NCBI RefSeq assembly: GCF_011303755.1
Contig: NZ_CP049885.1
Location: 2,760,001 to 2,824,000, forward strand
Reading direction: 5' to 3'
DNA: 64,000 nt
Origin: Acidovorax sp. HDW3
GTDB lineage: Bacteria > Pseudomonadota > Gammaproteobacteria > Burkholderiales > Burkholderiaceae_C
Every line of letters starts with the position of its first letter. Positions within the stretch are counted from its first letter, which is position 1. The notes under the pieces are model-generated. The model did not search any database. It saw only the letters and a list, made by a program, of their open reading frames with translations, and was not told the origin of the DNA. Shown in pieces: positions 44,451-53,573 of this stretch. The position numbers and the translations under genes were made by a program.

Positions 44451-44797
44451 CAACCCAGTGCACGGTAGATGCGCGCCCCCCCGCCGGCGGAGCTGCCATA
44501 GGTGGCCTTTTCGGTGGACGGCAGTACGCTGGCGGCCTGGCTGTTGGTCAAGGCCGTGACGCGGGCGAGCTGATCGCGCACCTGCACCAAGCGGGCGCTC
44601 AGGGCGCGCAAACGCTGGGATTGGTCTTCAGTGAGGGGAAGCGAGCCAGGCTGGCCCAGGATTTGCGCCAGGGCGCCGGCGGCGCTGCGCAGTAATTCGC
44701 TGCTGCGCTCGAGTGCCTGGGCATCGGCTGCCAGCAGGGCTTGGGCAGCGGCGTGCACGGTGTCTTCGGTGCCGGCGAGGAGAAATTCCAGATCCAT
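44450..44797 (-). CDS. flgN: FlgN-like chaperone for hook-associated proteins
   Basis: A 115-residue helical protein with Leu/Ala heptads and a C-terminal region TNSQAASVLPSTEKATYGSS. That NxQ... and TYG element is typical of FlgN in betaproteobacteria. FlgN keeps FlgK and FlgL export-ready. It follows flgM (61-bp gap) in the usual flgMN pair and is presumably transcribed from the sigma-28 promoter upstream of flgM. Confidence 0.82.
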   Translation of the reverse strand: MDLEFLLAGTEDTVHAAAQALLAADAQALERSSELLRSAAGALAQILGQPGSLPLTEDQSQRLRALSARLVQVRDQLARVTALTNSQAASVLPSTEKATYGSSAGGGARIYRALG

Positions 44798-44858
44798 GAA
44801 TCAAGCCGCCCAGGGGCTACGCAAAGAGAGAAAAACAGGGGCGGCGGCGTGACAAAGC

Positions 44859-45179
44859 TTAGTAGCTGGCGCGCACCAGCACCTCTTGGGCATTGGCCAG
44901 GAGCTTGTCGGCGATGGCACCGGCGTTGATTTTGAAAGTGCCGTTTTGAATGGCGGCGCGCATGGCCTTGACCTTGTCAGCGTCGAAATCGCCCTGGTTG
45001 CGGCTGCTGGCCTCCAGGCTGCGCGCGGCATTGGACAGGGACACCGGGGCACCATTTTTGGCCGCCGTAGAGCTCTGCGCCACGGCCTGGGCAACCGGCG
45101 CGGCAGCCCTGGCCAATTGCTTGGCAGGCGTTGATTGCGCGAGCGCGTTGGCGATTTCCGGGTGTTGACCTATTTTCAT
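44859..45179 (-). CDS. flgM: FlgM, anti-sigma-28 factor
   Basis: A 106-residue protein, disordered and Ala-rich at the start, with the sigma-binding C-terminal helices (FDADKVKAMRAAIQNGTFKI, NAGAIADKLLANAQEVL). FlgM inhibits FliA and is exported after hook completion. The ATG at 45179 is preceded by GGAGAG; 22 further open codons upstream contain the promoter and are not coding. A well-matched FliA promoter at 45225 implies the known feedback loop. Confidence 0.95.
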   Translation of the reverse strand: MKIGQHPEIANALAQSTPAKQLARAAAPVAQAVAQSSTAAKNGAPVSLSNAARSLEASSRNQGDFDADKVKAMRAAIQNGTFKINAGAIADKLLANAQEVLVRASY

Positions 45180-45224
45180 GGTTCTCTCCGCTGCCCTGAG
45201 AGGGCGGGGGTTTGCGTGTCCATG

Positions 45225-45251
45225 TTTTCGGCGCGGAGGTCGCAAACTTGA
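45225..45251 (-). promoter_or_regulatory. Sigma-28 (FliA) promoter of flgMN
   Basis: The minus strand reads TCAAGTTT, 11 bp, then GCCGAAAA. Each box differs from the consensus TAAAGTTT / GCCGATAA at one position and the spacing is exact. It leaves a leader of about 40 nt before the flgM ATG at 45179. Confidence 0.75.
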
Positions 45252-45289
45252 GGCATTTTTGTGCTTTTTTACAAAGGTGAAGCAGGCAC

Positions 45290-46033
45290 TTACAGCGCCA
45301 CACCCACCGTCCCATCCTCAGACACAGTGCCGCTGATGATACGGCCATTGTCCATGCGCACCCGTACCATTTGCCCCACAGCGCCCGCCCCCAGGGCCTG
45401 GCCCGCAGAGGTGACGACATACCCGGGCCCCTGCACCGTCACGCGCACCTGGGCGCCCGCACGAAACAACTCCGGGGCCCGCACCATGCCCTGGCGCAGG
45501 GTTTGGCCCGCCATCAGCGGGCGCGCGGCGACCTGGCCTATCCAGGCTTCGGGGTTGGCCATCACGGCGGCAAAGTCCGCCGCCCAATCGACCTCGTCTT
45601 GCATCGCATCGCCAGCCGCCAGCACCTTGCCAGCGTTGACGTTGCCCGCCAGCACCCAGGCCGGGCCCCAGGCTTTGACGGTGATGGGCAAAAACACATT
45701 CCACTGCACCGCGCCTTCCACGCAGCGCAGCCCCAGGCGCGTGCGCCCCCACAGGCGCGAGCCTGCGGGCAGATAAGGCTCGACGCGCGCGCAAGGCGCC
45801 AGACGCAGGCGCGGATCGAGCTGGCCGACCTGCACCTCCATGCGCAGGCCCGCACCACTGGCCTGGGCTTGCTGCAAGGCGCCATCGAGCCAGCGCTGGG
45901 TGGCCGGGCCAATGTCGGCCAGGGCATCGGGCGCGGGCGCCGTCTGCGCCGCCACGCCCAGCGCCCAGCCCAGCAGCAGGCCGGGCAGCGCACGGCGCAG
46001 CCAGCTCCAAAGGGGGGGGGAGAGGGATTTCAT
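45290..46033 (-). CDS. flgA: FlgA, P-ring assembly chaperone
   Basis: A 247-residue exported protein with a signal peptide (about 1-29, WLRRALPGLLLGWALGVAAQ) and the SAF/FlgA domain (VLAAGDAMQDEVDW, RPLMAGQTLRQGMVRAPELF, GPGYVVTSAGQALG). It helps FlgI assemble in the periplasm. GGAAG lies 6 nt before the ATG at 46033. It is divergent from flgB across 168 bp. Confidence 0.94.
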   Translation of the reverse strand: MKSLSPPLWSWLRRALPGLLLGWALGVAAQTAPAPDALADIGPATQRWLDGALQQAQASGAGLRMEVQVGQLDPRLRLAPCARVEPYLPAGSRLWGRTRLGLRCVEGAVQWNVFLPITVKAWGPAWVLAGNVNAGKVLAAGDAMQDEVDWAADFAAVMANPEAWIGQVAARPLMAGQTLRQGMVRAPELFRAGAQVRVTVQGPGYVVTSAGQALGAGAVGQMVRVRMDNGRIISGTVSEDGTVGVAL

Positions 46034-46201
46034 GGCAGCCTTCCAAACCGTAGCGGCTCTATAACGCCTGCACTGTAGCGGCGCACGCCGCAGCGCCATG
46101 GCGGAAATTGCGCAACCAAAGCGGCGTTCTTCGGGCTTTAGAAAAATGGGGCGACTTTCACAATCGCTGCACGACCCACCAGGCCCGAACCGAGGCACAC
46201 C

Positions 46202-46627
46202 ATGCTCGATAAGTTGACGCAACCACTGGCATTTCAAGGCAACGCGCTACAGCTGCGCGCTGAGCGCCAGCGCATCATCGCGAGCAATATTGCCAACGCC
46301 GACACGCCCGGCTACGTTGCCCGCGATTTTCAGTTTGCCGACGCCCTGCGCGCCGCCACGGACGATGGCAACGCGCTGGCACAAAAGCTCGGCAGCAATG
46401 GCGCCACCGACCCACGCCACATTCCCCTGCCCGCCGCCCGCAGCGGCGAGCCCCAGCCCGGCGCCCTGGGCTACGGCCTGCAGACCGAGCCCAGCATGGA
46501 CAAGAACACCGTGGACATGGACCGCGAGCGCGCCAACTTTGTTGACAACTCGGTGCGCTACGAGGCAGCGCTGCGTTTCATCAACGGCAGCGCCAAAACC
46601 ATGCTCAGCGCCATCCAGGGCCAGTAA
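46202..46627 (+). CDS. flgB: FlgB, proximal rod protein
   Basis: A 141-residue rod protein with the N-terminal LRAERQRIIASNIANADTPG and C-terminal VRYEAALRFINGSAKTML segments. It is the first gene of the rightward flgB-H operon; the upstream 168 bp must hold the operon promoter, for which no sigma-28 match was found, as expected for early genes. Confidence 0.96.
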   Translation: MLDKLTQPLAFQGNALQLRAERQRIIASNIANADTPGYVARDFQFADALRAATDDGNALAQKLGSNGATDPRHIPLPAARSGEPQPGALGYGLQTEPSMDKNTVDMDRERANFVDNSVRYEAALRFINGSAKTMLSAIQGQ

Positions 46628-46647
46628 GCGCCATAAGGAGCCTCGCC

Positions 46648-47052
46648 ATGTCGATGTTTTCCATCTTCAACGTCTCGGGCAGCGCCATCAGCGCCCAATC
46701 GCAGCGCCTGAACGTGGTCGCCAGCAACCTGGCGAACGTGGACGCCGTTGCCGGCCCCGATGGCCAGGCGTACAAGGCGCGCCAGGTGGTGTTCCAGACG
46801 CAAACCATGGGCGACGACACCGCCGCCGGCGTACGCGTCAGCCGCATCGAGGAGAGCCAGGCGCCGGGGCGGCGCGTGTTCGACCCGAGCCACCCCTCGG
46901 CCGACGGCGAGGGCTACGTCAACCACTCCAACGTCAGCGCCGTCGATGAGATGGTCAACATGATCTCGGCCTCGCGCTCGTACCAGAACAACGTCGAGGT
47001 CATGAACACCGCCAAGACGCTGCTGCTCAAGACCCTGCAGATGGGCCAGTAA
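46648..47052 (+). CDS. flgC: FlgC, proximal rod protein
   Basis: A 134-residue rod protein: SAQSQRLNVVASNLANVDAV at the start and MVNMISASRSYQNNVEVMN, TAKTLLLKTLQMGQ at the end. AAGGAG precedes the ATG. It lies between flgB and flgD in the classical order. Confidence 0.97.
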   Translation: MSMFSIFNVSGSAISAQSQRLNVVASNLANVDAVAGPDGQAYKARQVVFQTQTMGDDTAAGVRVSRIEESQAPGRRVFDPSHPSADGEGYVNHSNVSAVDEMVNMISASRSYQNNVEVMNTAKTLLLKTLQMGQ

Positions 47053-47069
47053 ACCGAAGGGGCCACGCC

Positions 47070-47735
47070 ATGTTCATCTCTCCCATCGACACCAGCGCAA
47101 TCGACGCCGGCGCCAGTACCACATCGACCAAGGCTTCGGGCACCGATCCGCAGGCGGCGCAAGACCGGTTTTTGAAGCTGCTCGTGGCCCAGCTCAACAA
47201 CCAGGACCCGATGAACCCGCTGGACAACGCGCAGATGACCTCACAGATGGCGCAGATCAACACCGTCACCGGCATCCAGCAGCTCAATCTGACCATGCAA
47301 ACCATGGCCGAGCAGTTTGCCGCCATGCAGTCGCTGCAGGGCACGATGATGATTGGGCGCGACGTGCTGACCGAGGGCAACCACCTGGCCGTCTCCGACA
47401 AAGGCCAGGCCCAGGGGGCATTTGAACTCGCTGGCGCCGCCTCCTCGGTGAAGGTGGAGATCAGCACCGCCGGCGGCGAGCTGCTGCACACCATCGACAT
47501 GGGCGCGCAGGCCGCAGGCCGCCAGCAGGTGCAGTGGGACGCCAGCGGCTACAGCGGCGACAAGAGCACGCTGCGCTTCAAGGTCGTGGCCACCAACAAG
47601 GACGGCGCCGCCGTGGACAGCACCGCCCTGATGCAGGCCAAGGTGCAGGGCACGAGTACAGAAGGCGGCCAGCTGATGCTGACCCTGGATACGGGCGAAA
47701 CCGTCGCCTACAGCAAGATTCGCAGCGTGGTCTGA
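47070..47735 (+). CDS. flgD: FlgD, hook-cap scaffold protein
   Basis: A 221-residue protein with the conserved N-terminal QDRFLKLLVAQLNNQDPMNP, MTSQMAQINTVTGIQQL and a beta-rich C-terminal part (fibronectin-like and tudor-like). It caps the growing hook and is later replaced by FlgK. Confidence 0.96.
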   Translation: MFISPIDTSAIDAGASTTSTKASGTDPQAAQDRFLKLLVAQLNNQDPMNPLDNAQMTSQMAQINTVTGIQQLNLTMQTMAEQFAAMQSLQGTMMIGRDVLTEGNHLAVSDKGQAQGAFELAGAASSVKVEISTAGGELLHTIDMGAQAAGRQQVQWDASGYSGDKSTLRFKVVATNKDGAAVDSTALMQAKVQGTSTEGGQLMLTLDTGETVAYSKIRSVV

Positions 47736-47772
47736 GCGCCCGCAGCCGCACATTTCCGATCAGGAGCACACC

Positions 47773-49053
47773 ATGGGATTCCAACAAGGCCTCTCCGGGC
47801 TCAACGCCTCCAGCAAAAACCTGGACGTGATTGGCCACAACATCGCCAACTCGGGCACCGTGGGCTTCAAAGCCTCGCGCACGGAGTTTGCCGAAATGGT
47901 GGCCTCCGCCATCGGCTCGGCCAACGGCACCAACGGCGGCATCGGCGTCATGGTCGATGACATTGCACAGCAGTTCACGCAAGGCAGCATCTCCGTCACC
48001 GGCAACAACCTGGATGTGGCCATCAACGGCAACGGCTTCTTCCAGATCCAGCAGAGCGACGGCAGCCTGGCCTACACCCGCGCGGGCAATTTCAAGCTCG
48101 ACAAAAACGGCAACGTCATCACCAATAACTATGGTCAGTTGATGGGCTACGCCGTCAACCCCACCACGGGCCAGGCCGCGACCGGGGTGCTCCAGCCCAT
48201 GGTCTTCCCCCCGGGGACCCCGATTCCGGCCAAGCAAACCACTGCCATCAAAGCTGCCTTCAACCTCGACGCCCGCGCCCCGGACGCCGCCGGCAACCCA
48301 GCGGCCGTGCCGCCCATTCCGATGACGCCGCGCTCCACCTACGGCACATCGATCAACGTCTACGACAGCCAGGGTGTGCCCACCAAGGTCAACCTGTATT
48401 TTCAGAAGACCGCTACGGCCAACACCTGGGATGTCTATACGCAGCTCGACGACCCAGCTGCCGTACCGCCGGTAGTGGCCACGCCCATCGGCCAAATCAC
48501 GTTTGACAACAACGGCAAGATCACGGGCCCAGCCGCCGCGCCACCAGCCACCGGTTTTCAGCTGCCGGTGACCATTGCCCCGCCCACGCCCAACCCGAAC
48601 AACCTGCCTGCGTACACCGTGCAGGTCAACCTTGATGGCGTGACCCAATTTGGCACCAAATTCGCCGTTTCCGACCTGACACAAGACGGCTACACCGCCG
48701 GTCAACTCACCGGCATCAACATCGGCGCCGACGGCACCATCCTCACACGCTACTCCAACGGCGTCACGCGCCCGGAGGGGGCTGTGGCCCTGGCCACATT
48801 CCGCAACACCCAAGGCCTGTCGGATATCGGCAACAACCTCTGGGTCGAAACCTTCGAATCGGGCCAACCCTCGCTCGGCCAGCCGACCAACGGTACCTTT
48901 GGTGCTCTGCGCTCGGGCGCGCTCGAAGACTCCAACGTCGATCTGACGGCCGAGCTCGTCAACATGATGACTGCGCAGCGCGCCTACCAGGCCAACGCCC
49001 AGACCATCAAGACCCAGGACCAGGTGATGTCCACCCTGGTCAACCTGCGCTGA
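47773..49053 (+). CDS. flgE: FlgE, hook protein
   Basis: A 426-residue protein with the rod/hook N-terminal motif LDVIGHNIANSGTVGFKASR, a variable middle rich in Pro/Ala, and the C-terminal NVDLTAELVNMMTAQRAYQA, NAQTIKTQDQVMSTLVNLR. It builds the universal joint. It lies 37 bp after flgD. Confidence 0.97.
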   Translation: MGFQQGLSGLNASSKNLDVIGHNIANSGTVGFKASRTEFAEMVASAIGSANGTNGGIGVMVDDIAQQFTQGSISVTGNNLDVAINGNGFFQIQQSDGSLAYTRAGNFKLDKNGNVITNNYGQLMGYAVNPTTGQAATGVLQPMVFPPGTPIPAKQTTAIKAAFNLDARAPDAAGNPAAVPPIPMTPRSTYGTSINVYDSQGVPTKVNLYFQKTATANTWDVYTQLDDPAAVPPVVATPIGQITFDNNGKITGPAAAPPATGFQLPVTIAPPTPNPNNLPAYTVQVNLDGVTQFGTKFAVSDLTQDGYTAGQLTGINIGADGTILTRYSNGVTRPEGAVALATFRNTQGLSDIGNNLWVETFESGQPSLGQPTNGTFGALRSGALEDSNVDLTAELVNMMTAQRAYQANAQTIKTQDQVMSTLVNLR

Positions 49054-49078
49054 CGCGCGCTGAACCGGGGCCCTTGCC

Positions 49079-49819
49079 ATGGACCGCATCATCTACACCT
49101 CCATGACCGGCGCCAACGCCGCCGCACACCGGCAGGCGGTGCTGTCCAACAACCTGGCGAACGTGGCGACCAACGGCTTTCGCGCCGAAATGTCCACCTT
49201 CCGCTCGGTGCCGCTGCAGGGCGATGGCGCCAAGACGCGGGTGTTCGCCCTGGAAGCCACTTCGGGCCACGTCGAAACCCCGGGCCCGGTGCAGCGCACC
49301 GGGCGCAACCTCGACGCCATGGCCGCCGGCAACGCCTGGTTTGCGGTGCAGGGGCTCGACGGCACCGAGGCCTATACCCGCGCCGGCTCGTTCCAGGTCA
49401 CGGCCACCGGGCAGATGGTGACCAGCACCGGCCTGCCGCTGCTGTCCGATGGCGGTGGCCCGGTGCAGGTGCCGCCCGGGGCTGAAATTTCCATCGGCGC
49501 CGACGGCACGCTCACCGCCACCACCGCCGGCCAGCCGCCCGCCCCCGTGGGCCGCATCAAGCTGGCCACGCCCGGCGCGGCCGATCCGCTGCAGCGCGGC
49601 GACGATGGCCTGTTTCGCAGCGCCAGCGGCGCGCCCCTGGCGCAGGATGGCAACGCCACGCTGCTGTCCGGGGCGCTGGAGGGCTCGAACGTCAACGCCG
49701 TCGAATGCATGGTCGGCATGATCGCCGCCGCGCGCCAGTTCGAGCAGCAGATGCGCTTGCTGCAAACCGCCGAGAGCAGCGACAAAAGCGCTGCCCAGCT
49801 GCTCAACGTCAACGGCTAA
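49079..49819 (+). CDS. flgF: FlgF, proximal rod protein
   Basis: A 246-residue rod protein, N-terminal QAVLSNNLANVATNGFRAEM and C-terminal GSNVNAVECMVGMIAAARQF. It follows flgE by 25 bp. A short duplicated string (GTCAACGGCTAACGTCAACG) spans its stop. Confidence 0.96.
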   Translation: MDRIIYTSMTGANAAAHRQAVLSNNLANVATNGFRAEMSTFRSVPLQGDGAKTRVFALEATSGHVETPGPVQRTGRNLDAMAAGNAWFAVQGLDGTEAYTRAGSFQVTATGQMVTSTGLPLLSDGGGPVQVPPGAEISIGADGTLTATTAGQPPAPVGRIKLATPGAADPLQRGDDGLFRSASGAPLAQDGNATLLSGALEGSNVNAVECMVGMIAAARQFEQQMRLLQTAESSDKSAAQLLNVNG

Positions 49820-49852
49820 CGTCAACGGCCAAAGCCGCCAAGGAGAAACACC

Positions 49853-50635
49853 ATGATCAATTCCCTGTGGATCGCCAAGACCGGCATGAGCGCCCAGCAA
49901 ACGCAGCTGGACGTGATCTCGCACAACCTGGCCAACGTCTCGACCACCGGCTTCAAGCGCAACAACGCCGTGTTCGAGGATTTGATTTACCAGAACCTGC
50001 GCCAGGTCGGCTCCAACACCACCGAGCAAAACCAGCTGCCCACCGGCCTGCACCTGGGCCTGGGCGTGCGCACGGTGGCCACCAGCCGCAACTTCATCCA
50101 GGGCAGCCTGCAGCAGTCGAACAACAGCCTGGACGTGGCCATCAACGGCAACGGCTTTTTTGAAGTCAACCTGCCCGACGGCACCATCGGCTACACGCGC
50201 GACGGCTCGTTCCAGGTCGATGCCCAGGGGCGCCTGGTCACCTCCAACGGCCTGCCGATTGCCAACGGCATCACCATCCCGGCCAACGCCATCAAGGTCA
50301 GCATCAGCGCCGACGGCGTCGTCTCCGCCACGCTGCCGGGCAACCCGCAGCCGCAGCAGCTGGGCAACCTGGCCATGTCCAGCTTCATCAACGCCGCCGG
50401 GCTCGAGCCCGTGGGGCAGAACATGTTCAAGGAATCGGCCGCCAGCGGCCAGCCGCAGCAGGGCACGCCCGGCACCAACGGCCTGGGCTACATCAAGCAA
50501 GGCTTTCTGGAATCCTCCAACGTCAACGTGGTGGAGGAGCTGGTGACCATGATCCAGGCGCAGCGCGCCTACGAGATGAACTCCAAGGCCATCCAGACCA
50601 GCGACCAGATGCTCGCCAAACTCTCGCAACTGTGA
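49853..50635 (+). CDS. flgG: FlgG, distal rod protein
   Basis: A 260-residue protein, the usual FlgG length: [20 protein letters not shown] near the N-terminus and [20 protein letters not shown] near the C-terminus. It forms the distal rod that passes through the P and L rings. AAGGAG is upstream of the ATG. Confidence 0.97.
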   Translation: MINSLWIAKTGMSAQQTQLDVISHNLANVSTTGFKRNNAVFEDLIYQNLRQVGSNTTEQNQLPTGLHLGLGVRTVATSRNFIQGSLQQSNNSLDVAINGNGFFEVNLPDGTIGYTRDGSFQVDAQGRLVTSNGLPIANGITIPANAIKVSISADGVVSATLPGNPQPQQLGNLAMSSFINAAGLEPVGQNMFKESAASGQPQQGTPGTNGLGYIKQGFLESSNVNVVEELVTMIQAQRAYEMNSKAIQTSDQMLAKLSQL

Positions 50636-50643
50636 GGTTCGCC

Positions 50644-51330
50644 ATGCGTTCCCTCCTTCGCAGCAGCCTGCCCGCCGCCTTGCTGGCCCTGGCCACGGGC
50701 TGCGCCAGCGTCAACCCACCGCCGCCGGTGGAGGTGCTGGCCACCACACCGCCGCCGCTCTCTGCCTTGTCAACTGCCGATGCCGCCCCTGCCAACGGCA
50801 GCCTGTTCAGCAGCCAGCGCTACCGCCCACCGCTGGAAGACCCGCGCGCGCGCCTGGTGGGCGATATGGTGACCATCACCATCAAAGAGAAAATTTCGGC
50901 CAGCCAGAACTCCAACTCCAACGTCAGCCGAAAACCCAAGGTCAGCGGCGGCATCACGGCCCTGCCCTTCGTCGGCGGCGACATCGAGGGCAAAACCAAG
51001 ATCGGCGCCGAGTTCTCCAACACCTTTGACGGCGGCGGCAAAACCAGCAGCGAAAACAAATTTGAGAGCAGCATCACCGCCACCGTGACCGAAGTGCTGC
51101 CCAACGGCCACCTGGTCATCACCGGCGAGAAGCAGGTGGGGGTGAACCGCAGCGTTGATGTGCTGCGCTTCTCCGGCACCATAGACCCGCGCCGCATCGC
51201 ACCAGGCAACACCATAGACTCGCAATACGTCGCCAACGTGCGCGTAATCTCGCGCGGCATGGGCGAGCAGGCCGAGGCACAGGCCATGGGCTGGCTCGGG
51301 CGCTTCTTCAACACCATCACGCCGTTTTGA
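50644..51330 (+). CDS. flgH: FlgH, L-ring lipoprotein
   Basis: A 228-residue lipoprotein: signal peptide with lipobox ALATGC, then the conserved GSLFSSQRYRPPLEDPRARL, VGDMVTITIKEKISASQNSN and FSGTIDPRRIAPGNTIDS. It forms the outer-membrane L ring. A GTG at 50632 overlaps the flgG stop, but the ATG at 50644 has GAGG 6 nt upstream and gives a normal signal peptide. Confidence 0.96.
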   Translation: MRSLLRSSLPAALLALATGCASVNPPPPVEVLATTPPPLSALSTADAAPANGSLFSSQRYRPPLEDPRARLVGDMVTITIKEKISASQNSNSNVSRKPKVSGGITALPFVGGDIEGKTKIGAEFSNTFDGGGKTSSENKFESSITATVTEVLPNGHLVITGEKQVGVNRSVDVLRFSGTIDPRRIAPGNTIDSQYVANVRVISRGMGEQAEAQAMGWLGRFFNTITPF

Positions 51331-51337
51331 GAGAAAA

Positions 51338-51395
51338 AGCCATCCAGCGCTTACCAGACAAGCGTCGGCAGCTATCAAAAACATAGCTGTTGACG
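51338..51395. repeat. Dispersed palindromic repeat, copy 5
   Basis: CATCCAGCGCTTACCAGACA, then AGCGTCGGCAGCTATCAAAA and ACATAGCTGTTGACGC. The small inverted pair AGCTAT/ATAGCT is followed by a T-run (CTTTTTTC), so this copy could also end the flgH transcript. Confidence 0.82.
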
Positions 51396-51499
51396 CTTTT
51401 TTCGTCCCCGCATCGGGGTACTGGGGAGCGGCTAATTGGCCGCTTTTACGCCGTCTTATCGGCCTATAGTTTTTGCCGGTGGCGCCCAGAATCGGGGCC
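51396..51499. promoter_or_regulatory. flgH-flgI gap, possible flgI promoter
   Basis: Contains the near-palindrome GCGGCTAATTGGCCGC (51428-51443) followed by TTTTACGCCGTCTTATCGGCC. TAAT and GCCGTCTT are 13 bp apart and only loosely resemble a FliA promoter. Together with the repeat it separates flgB-H from flgI-L, so flgI may start a second unit. Confidence 0.3.
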
Positions 51500-52630
51500 A
51501 TGTCTGGTCTGCCTGCCCCCTTTCTGTCCCGTCTCGCCTGGTTGCCCGCCGCCCTGGCGCTGCTGTGCACGGCGCTGCCGGCGCAGGCGCTGCGCATCAA
51601 GGAAGTGGCCGCCGTGCAGGGCGTGCGCAGCAACCAGTTGACGGGCTACGGCCTGGTTGTGGGCCTGGACGGCACGGGCGACCAGACGACGCAGATGCCG
51701 ATCACCACCCAGGCGGTGCAGAACTACCTGCAGCAAATGGGCATCACGCTGCCACCGGGCACCACCGCGCCGCAGCTCAAGAACGTGGCCACCGTGGTCG
51801 TCACGGCGCAGCTGCCGGCCTTTGCCCAGCCGGGGCAGTTCATCGACGTCACCGTCTCCTCCATCGGCAACGCCAAGTCGCTCAAGGGCGGCACGCTCAT
51901 CACCACGCCGCTGCGCGGCGCCGACGGCGAGATTTACGCCCTGGCGCAGGGCAACGTCGTCGTCGGCGGTGCGGGCGCCTCTGCCGGCGGCTCCAAGGTG
52001 CAGATCAACCACCTCTCGGCCGGGCGCGTGCCCGAGGGCGCGCAGGTCGAGCGCAGCGTGCCGACACCGCTCAACGACGGCGACACCATCACCCTGGGCC
52101 TGAACGCCTCCGACTTCCAGACTGCGCGCAAGGTGGCGCAGGCCATCAACAACCGCAGCGGCGCCGGCACGGCCACCGCCCTCGACGGCCGCACGGTACA
52201 GGTGCGCGCACCGCAAGAACCCGGCGCGCGCGTGAACTTCATTGCCGAACTCGAAGAAATCCAGGTCGCTGAGAGTACGCCAGCGGCCAAGGTAGTCATC
52301 AACGCGCGCACCGGCTCCATCGTGCTCAACCAGGCGGTCACGCTCGGGCCCTGTGCCATCGCACACGGCAACCTGGCCATCACCATCAGCAGCACGCCCG
52401 TCATCAGCCAGCCCAACCCGCTGTCGCAGGGCGTGACGGTGGTGGCGCAAAAGAGCGACATCCAGGTCAAGCAAGAGCCGGGCATTTTGATGACGCTGCC
52501 GCCCGCGCCGCAGCTCGCCGACGTGGTGCGCGCCATCAACACCCTGGGCGCCACGCCGCAAGACCTGCTGGCCATCTTGCAGGCCATCAAGGCCGCCGGC
52601 GCGCTCAACGCTGAGCTGGAGGTGATCTGA
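51500..52630 (+). CDS. flgI: FlgI, P-ring protein
   Basis: A 376-residue periplasmic protein: signal peptide (about 1-30, ending LLCTALPAQA), then LRIKEVAAVQGVRSNQLTGY, GLVVGLDGTGDQTTQMPIT and the rest of the P-ring family. The ATG at 51500 is used; a TTG nine codons upstream is a weaker choice. flgJ starts 2 bp after its stop. Confidence 0.96.
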   Translation: MSGLPAPFLSRLAWLPAALALLCTALPAQALRIKEVAAVQGVRSNQLTGYGLVVGLDGTGDQTTQMPITTQAVQNYLQQMGITLPPGTTAPQLKNVATVVVTAQLPAFAQPGQFIDVTVSSIGNAKSLKGGTLITTPLRGADGEIYALAQGNVVVGGAGASAGGSKVQINHLSAGRVPEGAQVERSVPTPLNDGDTITLGLNASDFQTARKVAQAINNRSGAGTATALDGRTVQVRAPQEPGARVNFIAELEEIQVAESTPAAKVVINARTGSIVLNQAVTLGPCAIAHGNLAITISSTPVISQPNPLSQGVTVVAQKSDIQVKQEPGILMTLPPAPQLADVVRAINTLGATPQDLLAILQAIKAAGALNAELEVI

Positions 52631-52632
52631 CC

Positions 52633-53559
52633 ATGGCCTACTCCGCCCCCCTATCGAGCAACCCCTCGCCGCGCCAGGCCCTGGCTGCCGATGCGCGCTC
52701 GCTCAACGCCCTGAAAACGCAAAGCGGCCCCGAGGCCACGCGCGAAGCGGCCAAGCAGTTCGAGTCGCTGTTCATGCGCGAGATGATCAAAAGTATGCGC
52801 GAGGCGACCATGAAGTCCGGCCTGCTCGACGGCGCCGAGGGCAACCTGGCCAACGACATGTACGACCAGCAGCTGTCGGTGCAACTCTCGGGCCAGCCCG
52901 GCGGGCTGTCCGAGGCCATTCAGCGCCAGCTCACGCGCCAGATGGGCGGCAGCGAGGCCGAGCTGTCCGTGCCCTCCACCCTCAGCCTCGACCGCAGCGC
53001 GCGCACCGTGGCCAGCAACCCCAACGCCACCAAGGCGTCGCCCAAGGGGTTGGACGATTTCGTGCAACACCACCGCCGCAGCGCCGAACGCGTGGCGGCC
53101 GAAAGCGGCATTCCGGCCAACTTCATGCTCGGCCAGGCCGGACACGAGACCGGCTGGGGCAAGGGCGAGATCCGCCAGAAAGACGGCACGCCCGCCTACA
53201 ACCTGTTCGGCATCAAGGCCGGCAAGGGCTGGACGGGCAAGGTGGCGGAGGTCACCACCACCGAATACATCGACGGCCAGGCACGCAAGGTGACGGCCAA
53301 GTTCCGCGCCTACGACTCCTACGAGGACTCGTTTCGCGACTACGCCCGCCTCATCAACGACAACCCGCGCTACGAAAAAGCGCGCGCCCAGGTGCATTCG
53401 GCCCCGGCTTTTGCCAGCGCACTGCAAAAAGCCGGCTACGCCACCGATCCGCTGTACGCGCACAAGCTCTCACGCGCCATTGCCAGCACGCAGCGCGTAA
53501 CGAGCAGCGCCAACGCTGACCTCACCACGGCCCGCAGCCTCGGTGGCACACAGGTCTGA
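52633..53559 (+). CDS. flgJ: FlgJ, rod cap and peptidoglycan hydrolase
   Basis: A 308-residue two-domain protein. The N-terminal rod-capping part (about 30-100) has AKQFESLFMREMIKSMREAT; the C-terminal glucosaminidase domain (about 150-295) has MLGQAGHETGWGKGEIR with the catalytic Glu and YNLFGIKAGKGW. It opens the cell wall for the rod. It lies between flgI and flgK. Confidence 0.96.
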   Translation: MAYSAPLSSNPSPRQALAADARSLNALKTQSGPEATREAAKQFESLFMREMIKSMREATMKSGLLDGAEGNLANDMYDQQLSVQLSGQPGGLSEAIQRQLTRQMGGSEAELSVPSTLSLDRSARTVASNPNATKASPKGLDDFVQHHRRSAERVAAESGIPANFMLGQAGHETGWGKGEIRQKDGTPAYNLFGIKAGKGWTGKVAEVTTTEYIDGQARKVTAKFRAYDSYEDSFRDYARLINDNPRYEKARAQVHSAPAFASALQKAGYATDPLYAHKLSRAIASTQRVTSSANADLTTARSLGGTQV

Positions 53560-53573
53560 GCAAGGAGCACGCC

